DNA of 64,000 bases, from positions 19,797,209 through 19,861,208 of the forward strand of contig CP114482.1 of assembly GCA_027186245.1 (NCBI GenBank), written 5' to 3'. The notes beneath the pieces were generated by a model. That model did no database searches. It had not been told where the DNA came from and worked only from the letters and a program-made list of their open reading frames with translations. A program made the translations under genes and the position numbers. Source of the stretch: Coriaria nepalensis (Eukaryota; Streptophyta; Magnoliopsida; Cucurbitales; Coriariaceae). Positions 1-10,474 of the stretch are shown in pieces; position 1 is the first letter of the stretch, and every line of letters starts with the position of its first letter.

Positions 1-420
1 TGCATTGTTGCCTTCAATAGATCAACTACAAGTTATGCACGAAAGTCTTGTTTAAAAGCCGAATTTCGTTCGAAGTATTGTAGAATGACTTACTGACTAA
101 AAGAGACGCAAAAATATGACTTTAAGGCTAAAAAAATGCATAGTTGCCATAAATAGATCATTTGCAAGTTATGCATGAAAGTCGCGTTCTAAATGCAAAA
201 AGAGAATTGGTTCGAAGTGCCTTTAAACAATTTAATGATTGAGAAGACTGAGTGATATGCTTTTTAATGCTAAAATAATGCATTGTTGTCTTTAGTAGAT
301 TAATTGCAAGTTATGTAAGAAAATAGTGTTTGAAGGGAGAAAATAGAATTCGTTCGAATTAATTTAGAATGATTTAATGAATAGAAGAGACTCAGTGACA
401 TGACTTCAAGGCTAAACAAA

Positions 421-555
421 TGCATTGTTTCCTTCAATAGATCAACTGCAAGTTATGCATGAAAGTCATGTTTAAAGGCCGAATTTCGTTCGAAGTGATG
501 TAGAATGATTTATTGACTAAAAGAGACGCAAAAATATGACTTTAAGGCTAAAAAA
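421..555 (+). repeat. Monomer A exemplar (135 bp)
   Basis: Type A starts TGCATTGTT and carries GCACGAAAGTCATGTTTAAA, then GGCCGAATTTCGTTCGAA, then a GATTTAGAATGATTTA element and an A-rich tail. It is shorter than B and C. Six of the missing bases lie just before the TTCGTTCGAA core, which sits at base 65 of A against base 71 of B and C. The copy at this place has GTGATG instead of the usual GTGATT. Variants seen elsewhere include GCACTAAAG, a GATTTAGAAAGATTTAAT tail that goes with B', and GTTGTGCAC copies in the right domain. Confidence 0.93.
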
Positions 556-697
556 TGCATAGTTGCCATCAATAGATCAATTGCAAGTTATGCATGAAAG
601 TCGCGTTTTAAATGCAAAAAGAGAATTGGTTCGATGTGCCTTTAAACAATTTAATGATTGAGAAGATTGAGTGATATGCTTTTTAATGCTAAAATAA
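556..697 (+). repeat. Monomer B exemplar (142 bp)
   Basis: Type B starts TGCATAGTTGCCATCAATAG and has a second ATGCAT at GTTATGCATGAAAG. Its centre is A-rich (GCAAAAAGAGAATTGG) and its end reads GATATGCTTTTTAATGC. The core found in A and C as TTCGTTCGAA appears here as TTGGTTCGAT and in most other B copies as TTGGTTCGAA, TTGGTTTGCA or TTGGTTTACA. B is the most variable of the three positions, and most subfamily differences in the array are defined by it. Confidence 0.93.
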
Positions 698-839
698 TGC
701 ATTGTTGTCTTTAGTAGATTAATTGCAAGTTATGTAAGAAAATAATGTTTGAAGGGAGAAAATAGAATTCGTTCGAATTAATTTAGAATGATTTAATGAC
801 TAGAAGAGACTGAGTGACATGACTTCAAGGCTAAACAAA
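698..839 (+). repeat. Monomer C exemplar (142 bp)
   Basis: Type C starts TGCATTGTTGTCTTTAGTAG, continues GTAAGAAAATAATGTTTGAA and carries the GAATTC (EcoRI) site at 765-770 inside a perfect short dyad at 766-779. The tail reads GACTAGAAGAGACTCAGTGA then CATGACTTCAAGGC. C is the most uniform position in the left half of the window. In the right half it splits into variants with TTCAATAGATTAATTAC, CCTTAGAAGATTAATTGC or TACGTAAG, described under the right-domain units. Confidence 0.93.
765..779. other. Conserved dyad with EcoRI site in C
   Basis: AATTCG-TT-CGAATT is a perfect inverted repeat with 6-bp arms and a 2-bp spacer (766-779). The GAATTC at 765-770 overlaps the left arm. It recurs about once per 420 bp through most of the array. 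Monomer A keeps the inner part (TTCGTTCGAA, 485-494 in this unit), and B keeps half of it (TTGGTTCGA, 626-634). A short dyad retained at one homologous place in three diverged monomers could be a protein-binding site, but that is inference. It does not match the mammalian CENP-B box. Confidence 0.6.
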
Positions 840-1393
840 TGCATTGTTTCCTTCAATAGATCAACTGTAAGTTATGCACGAAAGTCATGTTTAAAGGCCG
901 AATTTCGTTCGAAGTGATTTAGAATGATTTACTGACTAAAAGAGACGCTAAAATATGACTTTAAGGCTAAAAAATGCATAGTTGCCATCAATAGATCAAT
1001 TGCAAGTTATGTATGAAAGTCGCTTTTTAAATGGAAACAGAGAATTGGTTTACAGTGCCTTCAAACAATTTAATGATTGAAAAGACTGAGTGATACGCTT
1101 TTTAACGCTAAAATAATGCATTGTTGTGTTTAGTAGATTAATTGCAAGTTATGTAAGAAAATAATGTTTGGCGGGCGAAAATAGAATTCGTTCGAATTAA
1201 TTTAGAATGATTTAATGACTAGAAGAGACTCAGTGACATGACTTCAAGGCTAAACAAATGCATTGTTTCCTTCAATAGATCAACTGCAAGTTACGCACAA
1301 AAGTCATGTTTAAAGGCCGAATTTCGTGCGAAGAGATTTAGAAAGATTTAATAATTAAAAGAGACGTTATAATATGAATTAAAGGCTAAAAAA

Positions 1394-1535
1394 TGAATAG
1401 TGGCCTTCAATAGATCACGTGCAAGTTATGAGTGAAAGTCGTGTTTAAAATACAAAAATACAATTGGTTCAAAGTGCCTTCAAACAATTTAATGATTGAA
1501 AACACTAAGTGATATGCTTTTTAATGCTAAAATAA
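1394..1535 (+). repeat. Monomer B' exemplar
   Basis: B' has TGAATAGTGGCC in place of TGCATAGTTGCC, then GATCACGTGCAAGTTATG, GTCGTGTTTAAAATAC and AAAAATACAATTGG. It has lost the ATGCAT at its start, and this copy also lacks the internal one (GAGTGAAAG; many others read GAATGAAAG). GATCACGTG contains the E-box-like CACGTG. B' is restricted to the left domain, for example in the units starting at 1259, 2517, 3355, 4193, 4612 and 5031. This makes it a clean marker of that domain. Confidence 0.88.
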
Positions 1536-4500
1536 TGCATTGTTGTCTTTAGTAGATTAATTGCAAGTTATGTAAGAAAATAATGTTTGAAGGGAGAAAA
1601 TAGAATTCGTTCGAATTAATATAGAATGATTTAATGACTAGAAGAGACTCAGTGACATGACTTCAAGGCTAAACAAATGCATTGTTTCCTTCAATAGATC
1701 AACTGCAAGTCACACACCAAAGTCATGTTTAAAGGCCGAATTTCGTTCGAAGTTATTTAGAAAGATTTAATGACTAAAAGAGACGCAAAAAAATGACTTT
1801 AAGGCTAAAAAAATGCATAGTTGCCATCAATAGATCAATTGCAAATTATGCATGAAAGTCGCTTTTTAAATGCAAAAAGAGAATTGGTTTGCAGTGCCTT
1901 TAAACAATTTAATGATTGAAAAGACGGAGTGATATGCTTTTTAACGCTAAAATAATGCATTGTTGTTTTTAGTAGATTAATTGCGAGTTATGTAACAAAA
2001 TAATGTTTGAAGGGCGAAAATAGAATTCGTTCGAATTAATTTAGAATGATTTAATGACTGGAAGAGACTCAGTGACATGACTTCAAGGCTAAACAAATGC
2101 ATTGTTTCCTTCAATAGATCAACTGCAGGTTATGCACGAAAGTCATGTTTAAAGGCCGAATTTCGTTCGAAGTGATTTACAATGATTTACTGACTAAAAG
2201 AGACGCAAAAATATGACTTTAAGGCTAAAAAATGCATAGTTGCCATCAATAGATCAATTGCAATTTATGCATGAAAGTCGCTTATTAAATGCAAAAAGAG
2301 AATTGGTTTACAGTGCCTTCAAACAATTTAATGATTGAAAAGACTGAGTGATGTGCTTTTTAATGCTAAAATAATGCATTGTTGTCTTTAGTAGATTAAT
2401 TGCAAGTTATATAAGAAAATAATGTTTGAAGGGCGAAAATAGAATTCGTTCGAATTAATTTAGAATGATTTAATGACTAGAAGAGACTCAGTGACATGAC
2501 TTTAAGGCTAAACTAATGCATTGTTGCCTTCAATAGATCAACTGCAAGTTACGCACTAAAGTCATGTTTAAAGGCCGAATTTCGTTCGAAGTGATTTAGA
2601 AAGATTTAAAGATTAAAAGAAACGCAATAATATGAATTAAAGGCTAAAAAATGAATAGTGGCCTTTAATTGATCACGCGTAAGTTATGCATGAAAGTCGT
2701 GTTTAAAATACAAAAATACAATTGGTTCGAAGTGCCTTCAGACAATTTAATGATTGTAAAGACTGAGTGATATGCTTTTTAATGCTAAAATAATGCATTG
2801 TTGTCTTTAGTAGATTAATTGCTAGTTATGTAAGAAAATAATGTTTGAAGGGAGAAAATAGAATTCGTTCGCATTAATTTAGAATGATTTAATGACTAGA
2901 AGAGACTCAGTGACACGACTTCAAGGCTAAACAAATGCATTGTTTCCTTCAATAGATCAACTGCAAGTTATGCACGAAAGTCATGTTTCAAGGCCGAATT
3001 TCGTTCGAAGTGATTTAGAATGATTTACTGACTAAAAGAGACGCAAAAATATGACTTTAAGGCTAAAAAATGCATAGTTGCCATCAATAGATCAATTGCA
3101 AGTTATGCATGAAATTCGCGTTTTAAACGCAAAAAACGAATTGGTTTGCAGTGCCTTCAACCAATATAATGATTGAAAAGATTGAGTGATATGCTTTTTA
3201 ACGCTAAAATAATGCATTGTTGTCTTTAGTAGATTAATTGCAAGTTATGTCAGAAAATAATGTTTGAAGGGCGAAAATAGAATCCGTTCGAATTAATTTA
3301 GAATGATTTCATGACAAGAAGAGACTCAGTGACATGACTTTAAGGCTAAACTATTGCATTGTTTCCTTCAATAGATCAACTGCAAGTTACGCACTAAATT
3401 CATGTTTAAAGGCCGAATTTCGTTCGAAGAGATTTAGAAAGATTTAATAATTAAAAGAGACGCAATAATATGAATAAAAGGCTAAAAAATGAATAGTGGC
3501 CTTCAATAGATCACGTGCAAGTTATGCATGAAAGTCGTGTTTAAAATACAAAAATACAATTGGTTCGAAGTGCCTTCAAACAATTTAATGATTGAAAACA
3601 CTGAGTGATATGCTTTTTAATGCTAAAATAATGCATTGTTGCCTTTAGTAGATTAATTGCAAGTTATGTAAGAAAATAATGTTTGAAGGGAGAAAATAGA
3701 ATTCGTTCGAATTAATTTAGAATGATTTAATGACTAGAAGAGACTCAGTGACATGACTTCAAGGCTAAACAAATGCATTGTTTCCTTCAATAGATCACCT
3801 GCAAGTTATGCACGAAAGTCATGTTTAAAGGCCGAATTTCGTTCGAAGTGATTTAGAATGATTTACTGACTAAAAGTGACGCAAAAATATGACTTTAAGG
3901 CTAAAAAATGCATAGTTGCCATCAATAGATCAATTGCAATTTATGCATGAAAGTCACTTTTTAAATACAAAAAGAGAATTGGTTTACAGTGCCTTTAAAC
4001 AATTTAATGATTGAAAACACTGAGTGATATGCTTTTTAATGCTAAAATAATGCATTGTTGTCTTTAGTAGATTAACTGCAAGTTATATAAGAAAATAATG
4101 TTTGAACGGCGAAAATAGAATTCGTTCGAATTAATTTAGAATGATTTAATGACTAGAAGAGACTCAGTGACATGACTTTAAGGCCAAACGAATGCATTGT
4201 TGCCTTCAATAGATCAACTGCAAGTTACGCACTAAAGTCATGTTTAAAGGCCGAATTTCGTTCGAAGTGATTTAGAAAGATTTAAAGATTAAAAGAAACG
4301 CAATAATATGAATTAAAGGCTAAAAAATGAATAGTGGCCTTTAATAGATCACGTGTAACTTATGCATGAAAGTCGTGTTTAAAATACAAAAATACAATTG
4401 GTTCGAAGTGCCTTCAGACAATTTAATGATTGTAAAGACTGAGTGATATGCTTTTTAATGCTAAAATAATGCATTGTTGTCTTTAGTAGATTAATTGCAA

Positions 4501-7123
4501 GTTATGTAAGAAAATAATGTTTGAAGGGAGAAAATAGAATTCGTTCGCATTAATTTAGAATGATTTAATGATTAGAAGAGACTCAGTGACACGACTTCAA
4601 GGCTAAACAAATGCATTGTTTCCTTCAATAGATCAACTGCAAGTTATGCACAAAAGTCATGTTTAAAGGCCGAATTTCGTTCGAAGAGATTTAGAAAGAT
4701 TTAGTAATTAAAAGAGACGCAATAATATGAATTAAAGGCTAAAAAATGAATAGTGGCCTTCAATAGATCACGTGCAAGTTATGAATGAAAGTCGTGTTTA
4801 AAATACAAAAATACAATTGGTTCAAAGTGCCTTCAAACAATTTAATGATTGAAAAGACTGAGTGATGTGCTTTTTAATGCTAAAATAATGCATTGTTGTC
4901 TTTAGTAGATTAATTGCAAGTTATGTAAGAAAATAATGTTTGAAGGGAAAAAATAGAATCCGTTCGAATTAATTTAGAATGCTTTAATGACTAGAAGAGA
5001 CTCAGTGACATGACTTCAAGGCTAAACAAATGCATTGTTTCCTTCAATAGATCCACTGCAAGTTATGCACTAAAGTCATGTTTAAAGGCCGAATTTCGTT
5101 CGAAGATATTTAGAAAGATTTAATAATTAAAAGAGACGCAATAATATGAATTAAAGGCTAAAAAATGAATAGTGGCCTTCAGTAGATCACGTGCAAGTTA
5201 TGAATGAAAGTCGTGTTTAAAATACAAAAATACAATTGGTTCGAAGTGCCTTCAAACAATTTAATGATTGAAAACACTGAGTGATATGCTTTTTAATGCT
5301 AAAATAATGCATTGTTGTCTTTAGTAGATTAATTGCAAGTTATGTAAGAAAATAATGTTTGAAGGGAGAAAATAGAATCCGTTCGAATTAATTTAGAATG
5401 ATTTAAGACTAGAAGAGACTCAGTGACATGACTTCAAGGCTAAACAAATGCATTGTTTCCTTCAATAGATCAACTGCAAGTTATGCACGAAAGTCATGTT
5501 TAAAGGCCGAATTTCGTTCGAAGTGATTTAGAATGATTTACTGAAAAAAGAGACGCAAAAATATGACTTTAAGGCTAAAAAATGAATAGTTGCCATCAAT
5601 AGATCAATTGCAAGTTATGCATGAAAGTCGCTTTTTAAATGCAAAAAGAGAATTGGTTTACAGTGCCTTCAAACAATTTAATGATTAAAAAGACTGAGTG
5701 ATATGCTTTTTAACGCTAAAATAAGGTATTGTTGTCTTTAGTAGATTAATTGCAAGTTATGTCAGAAAATATTGTTTGAAGGGCGAAAATAGAATTCGTT
5801 CGAATTAATTTAGAATGATTTCATGACAAGAAGAGACTCAGTGACATGACTTTAAGGCTAAACTATTGCATTGTTTCCTTCAATAGATCAACTGCAAGTT
5901 ACGCACTAAAGTCATGTTTAAAGGCCGAATTTCGTTCGAAGTGATTTAGAAAGATTTAATGATTAAAAGAGACGCAATGATATGAATTAAAGGCTAAAAA
6001 AAGAGTAGTGGCCTTCAATAGATCACGTGCAAGTTATGAATGAAAGTCGTGTTTAAAATACAAAAATACAATTGGTTCGAAGTGCCTTCAAACAATTTAA
6101 TGATTGAAAACACTGAGTGATATGCTTTTTAATGCTAAAATAATGGATTGTTGTCTTTAGTAGATTAATTGCAAGTTATGTAAGAAAATAATGTTTGAAG
6201 GGAGAAAATAGAATCCATTCGAATTAATTTAGAATGATTTAATGACTAGAGGAGACTCAGTGGCATGACTTCAAGGCTATACAAATGCATTGTTTCCTTC
6301 AATAGATCAACTGCAAGTCATGCATGAAAGTCATGTTTAAAGGCCGAATTTCGTTCGAAGTGATTTAGAGAGATTTAATGACTAAAAGAGACTCAAAAAT
6401 ATGACTTTAAGGCTAAAAAATGCATAGTTGCCATCAATAGATCAATTGCAAGTTATGCATGAAAGTCGCGTTTTAAATGCAAAAAGAGAATTGGTTCGAT
6501 GTGCCTTTAAACAATTTAATGATTGAGAAGATTGAGTGATATGCTTTTTAATGCTAAAATAATGCATTGTTGTCTTTAGTAGATTAATTGCAAGTTATGT
6601 AAGAAAATAATGTTTGAAGGGAGAAAATAGAATTCGTTCGAATTAATTTAGAATGATTTAATGACTAGAAGAGACTCAGTGACATGACTTCAAGGCTAAA
6701 CAAATGCATTGTTTCCTTCAATAGATCAACTGCAAGTTATGCACGAAAGTCATGTTTAAAGGCCGAATTTCGTTCGAAGTGATTTAGAATGATTTACTGA
6801 AAAAAGAGACGCAAAAATATGACTTTAAGGCTAAAAAAATGCATAGTTGCCATCAATAGATCAATTGCAAATTATGCATGAAAGTCGCTTTTTAAATGCA
6901 AAAAGAGAATTGGTTTGCAGTGCCTTCAAACAATTTAATGATTGAAAAGACTGAGTGATATGCTTTTTAACGCTAAAGTAATGCATTGTTGTCTTTAGTA
7001 GATTAATTGCAAGTTATGTAACAAAATAATGTTTGAAGGGCGAAAATAGAATTCGTTCGAATTAATTTAGAATGATTTAATGACTAGAAGAGACTCAGTG
7101 ACATGACTTCAAGGCTAAACAAA

Positions 7124-8379
7124 TGCATTGTTTCCTTCAATAGATCAACTGCAAGTTATGCACGAAAGTCATGTTTAAAGGCCGAATTTCGTTCGAAGTG
7201 ATTTAGAATGATTTACTGACTAAAAGAGACGCAAAAATATGACTTTGAGGCTAAAAAATGCATAGTTGCCATCAATAGATCAATTGCAAGTTATGCATGA
7301 AAGTCGCGTTTTAAATGCAAAAAGAGAATTGGTTCGATGTGCCTTTAAACAATTTAATGATTGAGAAGATTGAGTGATATGCTTTTTAATGCTAAAATAA
7401 TGCATTGTTGTCTTTAGTAGATTAATTGCAAGTTATGTAAGAAAATAATGTTTGAAGGGAGAAAATAGAATTCGTTCGAATTAATTTAGAATGATTTAAT
7501 GACTAGAAGAGACTCAGTGACATGACTTCAAGGCTAAACAAATGCATTGTTTCCTTCAATAGATCAACTGCAAGTTATGCACGAAAGTCATGTTTAAAGG
7601 CCGAATTTCGTTCGAAGTGATTTAGAATGATTTACTGAAAAAAGAGACGCAAAAATATGACTTTAAGGCTAAAAAACGCATAGTTGCCATCAATAGATCA
7701 ATTGCAAGTTATGCATGAAAGTCGCTTTTTAAATGCAAAAAGAGAATTGGTTTACAGTGCCTTCAAACAATTTAATGATTAAAAAGACTGAGTGATATGC
7801 TTTTTAACGCTAAAATAATGTATTGTTGTCTTTAGTAGATTAATTGCAAGTTATGTTAGAAAATATTGTTTGAAGGGCGAAAATAGAATTCGTTCGAATT
7901 AATTTAGAATGATTTCATGACAAGAAGAGACTCAGTGACATGACTTTAAGGGTAAACTAATGCATTGTTTCCTTCAATAGATCAACTGGAAGTTACGCAC
8001 TAAAGTCATGTTTAAAGGCCGAATTTCGTTCGAAGTGATTTAGAAAGATTTAATGAATAAAAGAGACGCAATAATATGAATTAAAGGCTAAAAAATGAAT
8101 AGTGGCCTTCAATAGATCACGTGCAAGTTATGAATGAAAGTCGTGTTTAAAATACAAAAATACAATTGGTTCGAAGTGCCTTCAAACAATTTAATGATTG
8201 AAAACACTGAGTGATATGCTTTTTAATGCTAAAATAATGCATTGTTGTCTTTAGTAGATTAATTGCAAGTTATGTAAGAAAATAATGTTTGAAGGGAGAA
8301 AATAGAATTCGTTCGAATTAATTTAGAATGATTTAATGACTAGAAGAGACTCAGTGACATGACTTCAAGGCTAAACAAA
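7124..8379 (+). repeat. Three-unit block, copy 1 (also 14247-15502 and 16757-18012)
   Basis: This block of about 1256 bp is marked by TTCGATGTGCCTTTAAAC and GAGAAGATTGAG in the first unit. The second unit has ACTGAAAAAAGAGACGC, AAAAAACGCATAG and GTTAGAAAATATTG. The third has AAGGGTAAACTAATG with a B'. The same ordered set recurs at 14247-15502 and 16757-18012, and its last two units also at 12993-13829. One multi-unit block has therefore spread to at least three places about 2.5-9.6 kb apart. Confidence 0.82.
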
Positions 8380-10474
8380 TGCATTGTTTCCTTCAATAGA
8401 TCAACTGCAAGTTATGCATGAAAGTCATGTTTGAAGGCCGAATTTCGTTCGAAGTGATTTAGAATGATTTACTGACTAAAAGAGACGCAAAAATATGACT
8501 TTAAGGCTAAAAAATGCATAGTAGCCATCAATAGATCAATTGCAAGTTATGCATGAAAGTCGCTTTTTAAATGCAAAAAGAGAATTGGTTTACAGTGCCT
8601 TCAAACAATTTAATGATTGAAAAGACTGAGTGATATGCTTTTTCACGCTAAAATAATGCATTGTTGTGTCTAGTAGATTAATTGCAAGTTATGTAAGAAA
8701 ATAATGTTTGAAGGGAGGAAATAGAATTCGTTCGAATTAATTTAGAATTATTTAATGACTAGAAGAGACTCAGTGACATGACTTCAAGCCTAAACAAATG
8801 CATTGTTTCCTTCAATAGATCAACTGCAAGTTATGCATGAAAGTCATGTTTAAAGGCCGAATTTCGTTCGAAGTGATTTAGAATGATTTACTGACTAAAA
8901 GAGATGCAAAAATATGACTTTCAGGCTAAAAAATGCATAGTTGCCATCAATAGATCAATTGCAAGTTATGCATGAAATTCGCGTTTTAAATGCAAAAAGA
9001 GAATTGGTTTGCAGTGCCTTCAAACAATTTAATGACTGAAAAGACTGAGTGATATGCTTTTTAACGCTAAAATAATGCATTGTTGTCTTTAGTAGATTAA
9101 TTGCAAGTTATGTAAAAAAATAATTTTTGAAGGGCGAAAATAGAATTCGTTCGAATTAATTTAGAATGATTTGATGACTAGAAGAAACTCAGTGACATGA
9201 CTTTAAGGCTAAACTAATGCATTGTTGCCTTCAATAGATCAACTGCAAGTTACGCACTAAAGTCATGTTTAAAGGCCGAATTTCATTCGAAGTGATTTAG
9301 AAAGATTTAATGATTAAAAGAGACGCAATAATATGAATTAAAGGCTAAAAAATGAATAGTGGCCTTCAGTAGATCACGTGCAAGTTATGCATGAAAGTCG
9401 TGTTTAAAATACAAAAATACAATTGGTTCGAAGTGCCTTCAAACAATTTAATGATTGAAAAGACTGAGTGATATTCTTTTTAATGCTAAAATAATGCATT
9501 GTTGTCTTCAATAGGTTAATTACTAGTTATGTAAGAAAATAATGTTTGAAGGGCAAAAATAGAATTCGTTCGAATTAATTTAGAATGATTTAATGACTTG
9601 AAGAGACACAGTGACATGACTTCAAGGCTAAACAAATGCATTGTTTCCTTCAATAGATCAACAGCAAGTTATGCACGAAAGTCATGTTTAAAGGCCGAAT
9701 TTCGTTCGAAGTGATTTAGAATGATTTACTGACTAAAAGAGACACAAAAATATGACTTTAAGGCTAAAAAATGCATAGTTGCCATCAATAGATCAATTGC
9801 AAGTTATGCATGAAAGTTGCTTTTTAAATGCAAAAAGAGAATTGGTTTACAGTGCCTTCAAACAATTTAATGATTGAAAAGACTGAGTGATATGCTTTTT
9901 AACGCAACAATAATGCATTGTTGTCTTTAGTAGATTAATTGCAAGTTATGTAAGAAAATAATGTTTGAAGGGCGAAAATAGAATTCGTTCGAATTAATTT
10001 AGAATGATTTGATGACTAGAAGAGACTCAGTGACATGACTTCTAGCCTAAACAAATGCATTGTTTCCTTCAATAGATCAACTGCAAGTTATGCATGAAAG
10101 TCATGTTTAAAGGCCGAATTTCGTTCGAAGTGATTTAGAATGATTTACTGACTAAAAGAGATGCAAAAATATGACTTTCAGGCTAAAAAATGCATAGTTG
10201 CCATCAATAGATCAATTGCAAGTTATGCATGAAAGTCGCGTTTTAAATGCAAAAAGAGAATTGGTTTGCAGTGCCTTCAAACAATTTAATGATTGAAAAG
10301 ACTAAGTGATATGCTTTTTAACGCTAAAATAATGCATTGTTGTCTTTAGTAGATTAATTGCAAGTTATGTAAAAAAATAATTTTTGAAGGGCGAAAATAG
10401 AATTCGTTCGAATTAATTTAGAATGATTTGATGACTAGAAGAAACTCAGTGACATGACTTTAAGGCTAAACTAA

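Larger units (their letters stand above)
421..839 (+). repeat. Reference HOR unit (A-B-C, 419 bp)
   Basis: This is a clean example of the basic unit, used as reference for the other entries. A is 421-555, B is 556-697 and C is 698-839. The three monomers share a similar first 50 bp (ATGCAT start, then a CAATAGATCAA-like stretch and GCAAGTTATG) and similar tails (GAC plus AAGGCTAAA in A and C). They diverge most in the centre. The shared ground plan shows that the trimer arose from a single monomer of about 140 bp, which diverged into three and was then amplified as a trimer. Confidence 0.95.

Noticed and set aside
626..640. RNA polymerase III B-box in monomer B, as in a tRNA-derived SINE
   Set aside because: GGTTCGAAGTGCC in many B copies resembles GGTTCGANNCC but lacks C at the key position. 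There is no convincing A-box at the right distance, no tRNA-like fold, and the copies are strictly tandem rather than dispersed.
421..839. CENP-B box in the TTCGTTCGAA region
   Set aside because: The mammalian CENP-B box needs TTCG followed at fixed spacing by A and then CGGG. TTCGTTCGAAGTGATT has no CGGG, and I saw none in the other monomers.
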